From: Boseongicola sp. SB0675_bin_26
GTDB lineage: Bacteria > Pseudomonadota > Alphaproteobacteria > Rhodobacterales > Rhodobacteraceae
Reading direction: 5' to 3'
NCBI GenBank assembly: GCA_009843725.1
Contig: VYCX01000396.1
Coordinates: forward strand, 1 to 7,154
Length of the DNA: 7,154 bases
Shown: in pieces, positions 6,636-7,154 of the stretch
Numbering within the stretch: position 1 is the first letter of the stretch
How the letters are laid out: each line of letters begins with the position of its first letter
The notes under the pieces: generated by a model
What the model saw: the letters and a program-made list of their open reading frames with translations, nothing else
The model's database searches: none
What the model was told of the DNA's origin: nothing
Position numbers and translations under genes: made by a program

Positions 6636-7154
6636 GCACGCTGGATGCACTCCCTCCGCTTCGCGACGTGATAGCGACGCACGGACTCGCCGCGCGGAAA
6701 TCGCTGGGCCAGAACTTTCTCCTGGATCTCAACCTGACAGCAAAGATCGCACGGGCGGCAGGCGTCCTGTCAGATGCCGACGTGCTGGAGATTGGCCCCG
6801 GTCCGGGAGGTCTCACGCGGAGCCTTCTCGCCGAAGGCGCGCGCCGGGTCCTGGCGGTCGAAACGGACCGGCGCTGCATTCCAGCCCTTGCGGAGATTGC
6901 CCGGGCCTGTCCCGGCCGGCTCGAAGTCGTAAACGCCGATGCATTGCGGTTTGACCCGCGTGAGCATCTGTCACCCCCTGTGAAGGTGACGGCAAACCTG
7001 CCATACAACGTCGGCACCCAACTGCTGACACGCTGGCTGTCGCCTCCCGAATGGCCACCCTTCTGGCAAAGCCTCACGCTCATGTTCCAGCGCGAGGTGG
7101 CGGAGCGGATCGTGGCCGGACCAGGCAGCAAGTCCTATGGCCGTCTTTCGATCC
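6626..7154 (+). CDS. rsmA: 16S rRNA (adenine1518-N6/adenine1519-N6)-dimethyltransferase RsmA, 3'-truncated by window
   Basis: RsmA (KsgA) uses S-adenosylmethionine to dimethylate two adjacent adenines in the 3'-terminal hairpin of 16S rRNA, a late checkpoint of 30S assembly. The first 176 residues are present, roughly two thirds of the usual 270-280. They show SLGQNFLLD (26-34), the SAM-binding loop EIGPGPGG (55-62), the acidic residue E79 in VETD, D105 in NAD, and the catalytic NLPY motif (124-127). The stretch with EWPPFW and [13 protein letters not shown] is typical of Rhodobacterales-like proteins. The reading frame is open to the window edge, so this is a cut by the window and not a broken gene. 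The start is uncertain: ATG 6626 overlaps pdxA by ten bases, and GTG 6632 would give a GTGA four-base overlap and an N-terminus [10 protein letters not shown] that fits the family well. Neither has a clear ribosome binding site. Confidence 0.95.
   Translation, partial: MQVSTLDALPPLRDVIATHGLAARKSLGQNFLLDLNLTAKIARAAGVLSDADVLEIGPGPGGLTRSLLAEGARRVLAVETDRRCIPALAEIARACPGRLEVVNADALRFDPREHLSPPVKVTANLPYNVGTQLLTRWLSPPEWPPFWQSLTLMFQREVAERIVAGPGSKSYGRLSI

Noticed and set aside
6970..6990. Inverted repeat GTCACC / GGTGAC with a 9-nt loop in rsmA
   Set aside because: A six-base perfect stem inside conserved RsmA codons; length is within chance and no regulator site is recognised.

Overview
The window is one uninterrupted block of co-directional genes on the + strand. 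In order it holds lptF, lptG, lptD, surA, pdxA and the first part of rsmA (ksgA), which runs off the right edge. Gene order, GC-rich codon use and the protein sequences point to an alphaproteobacterium. The RsmA, LptF and SurA sequences look most like those I recall from Rhodobacterales or relatives; that placement is from memory and inference, not a search.

Layout. Bases 1-71 are non-coding as far as I can see and hold a plausible promoter (TTGGAT, 18 nt, TAGACT). lptF (72-1208) and lptG (1205-2305) overlap by four bases (ATGA). lptG and lptD (2302-4419) overlap in the same way. surA (4428-5633) starts 8 nt after the lptD stop, pdxA (5637-6635) starts 3 nt after the surA stop, and rsmA (from 6626) overlaps the end of pdxA. 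No gap inside the block is large enough for another promoter or a terminator, so this is very probably one operon with translational coupling at several joints.

How the genes work together. LptF and LptG are the inner-membrane partners of the LptB ATPase that extract lipopolysaccharide (LPS). LptD is the outer-membrane beta-barrel that places LPS on the cell surface. SurA is the periplasmic chaperone that helps outer-membrane barrels, LptD included, to fold. These four genes form one envelope-biogenesis module. PdxA (vitamin B6 synthesis) and RsmA (16S rRNA dimethylation) are unrelated in function but are long-standing neighbours of lptD-surA; E. coli has lptD-surA-pdxA-rsmA, with lptFG elsewhere on the chromosome.

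I see no mobile element, CRISPR array, tRNA or rRNA gene, phage gene, defence gene or broken gene. This is a conserved housekeeping region and I did not find a new system. The points worth a second look are small: the cysteine layout of LptD, a degenerate second parvulin-like region in SurA, a glutamine at a substrate-contact position of PdxA, and GANTC sites in the putative promoter.
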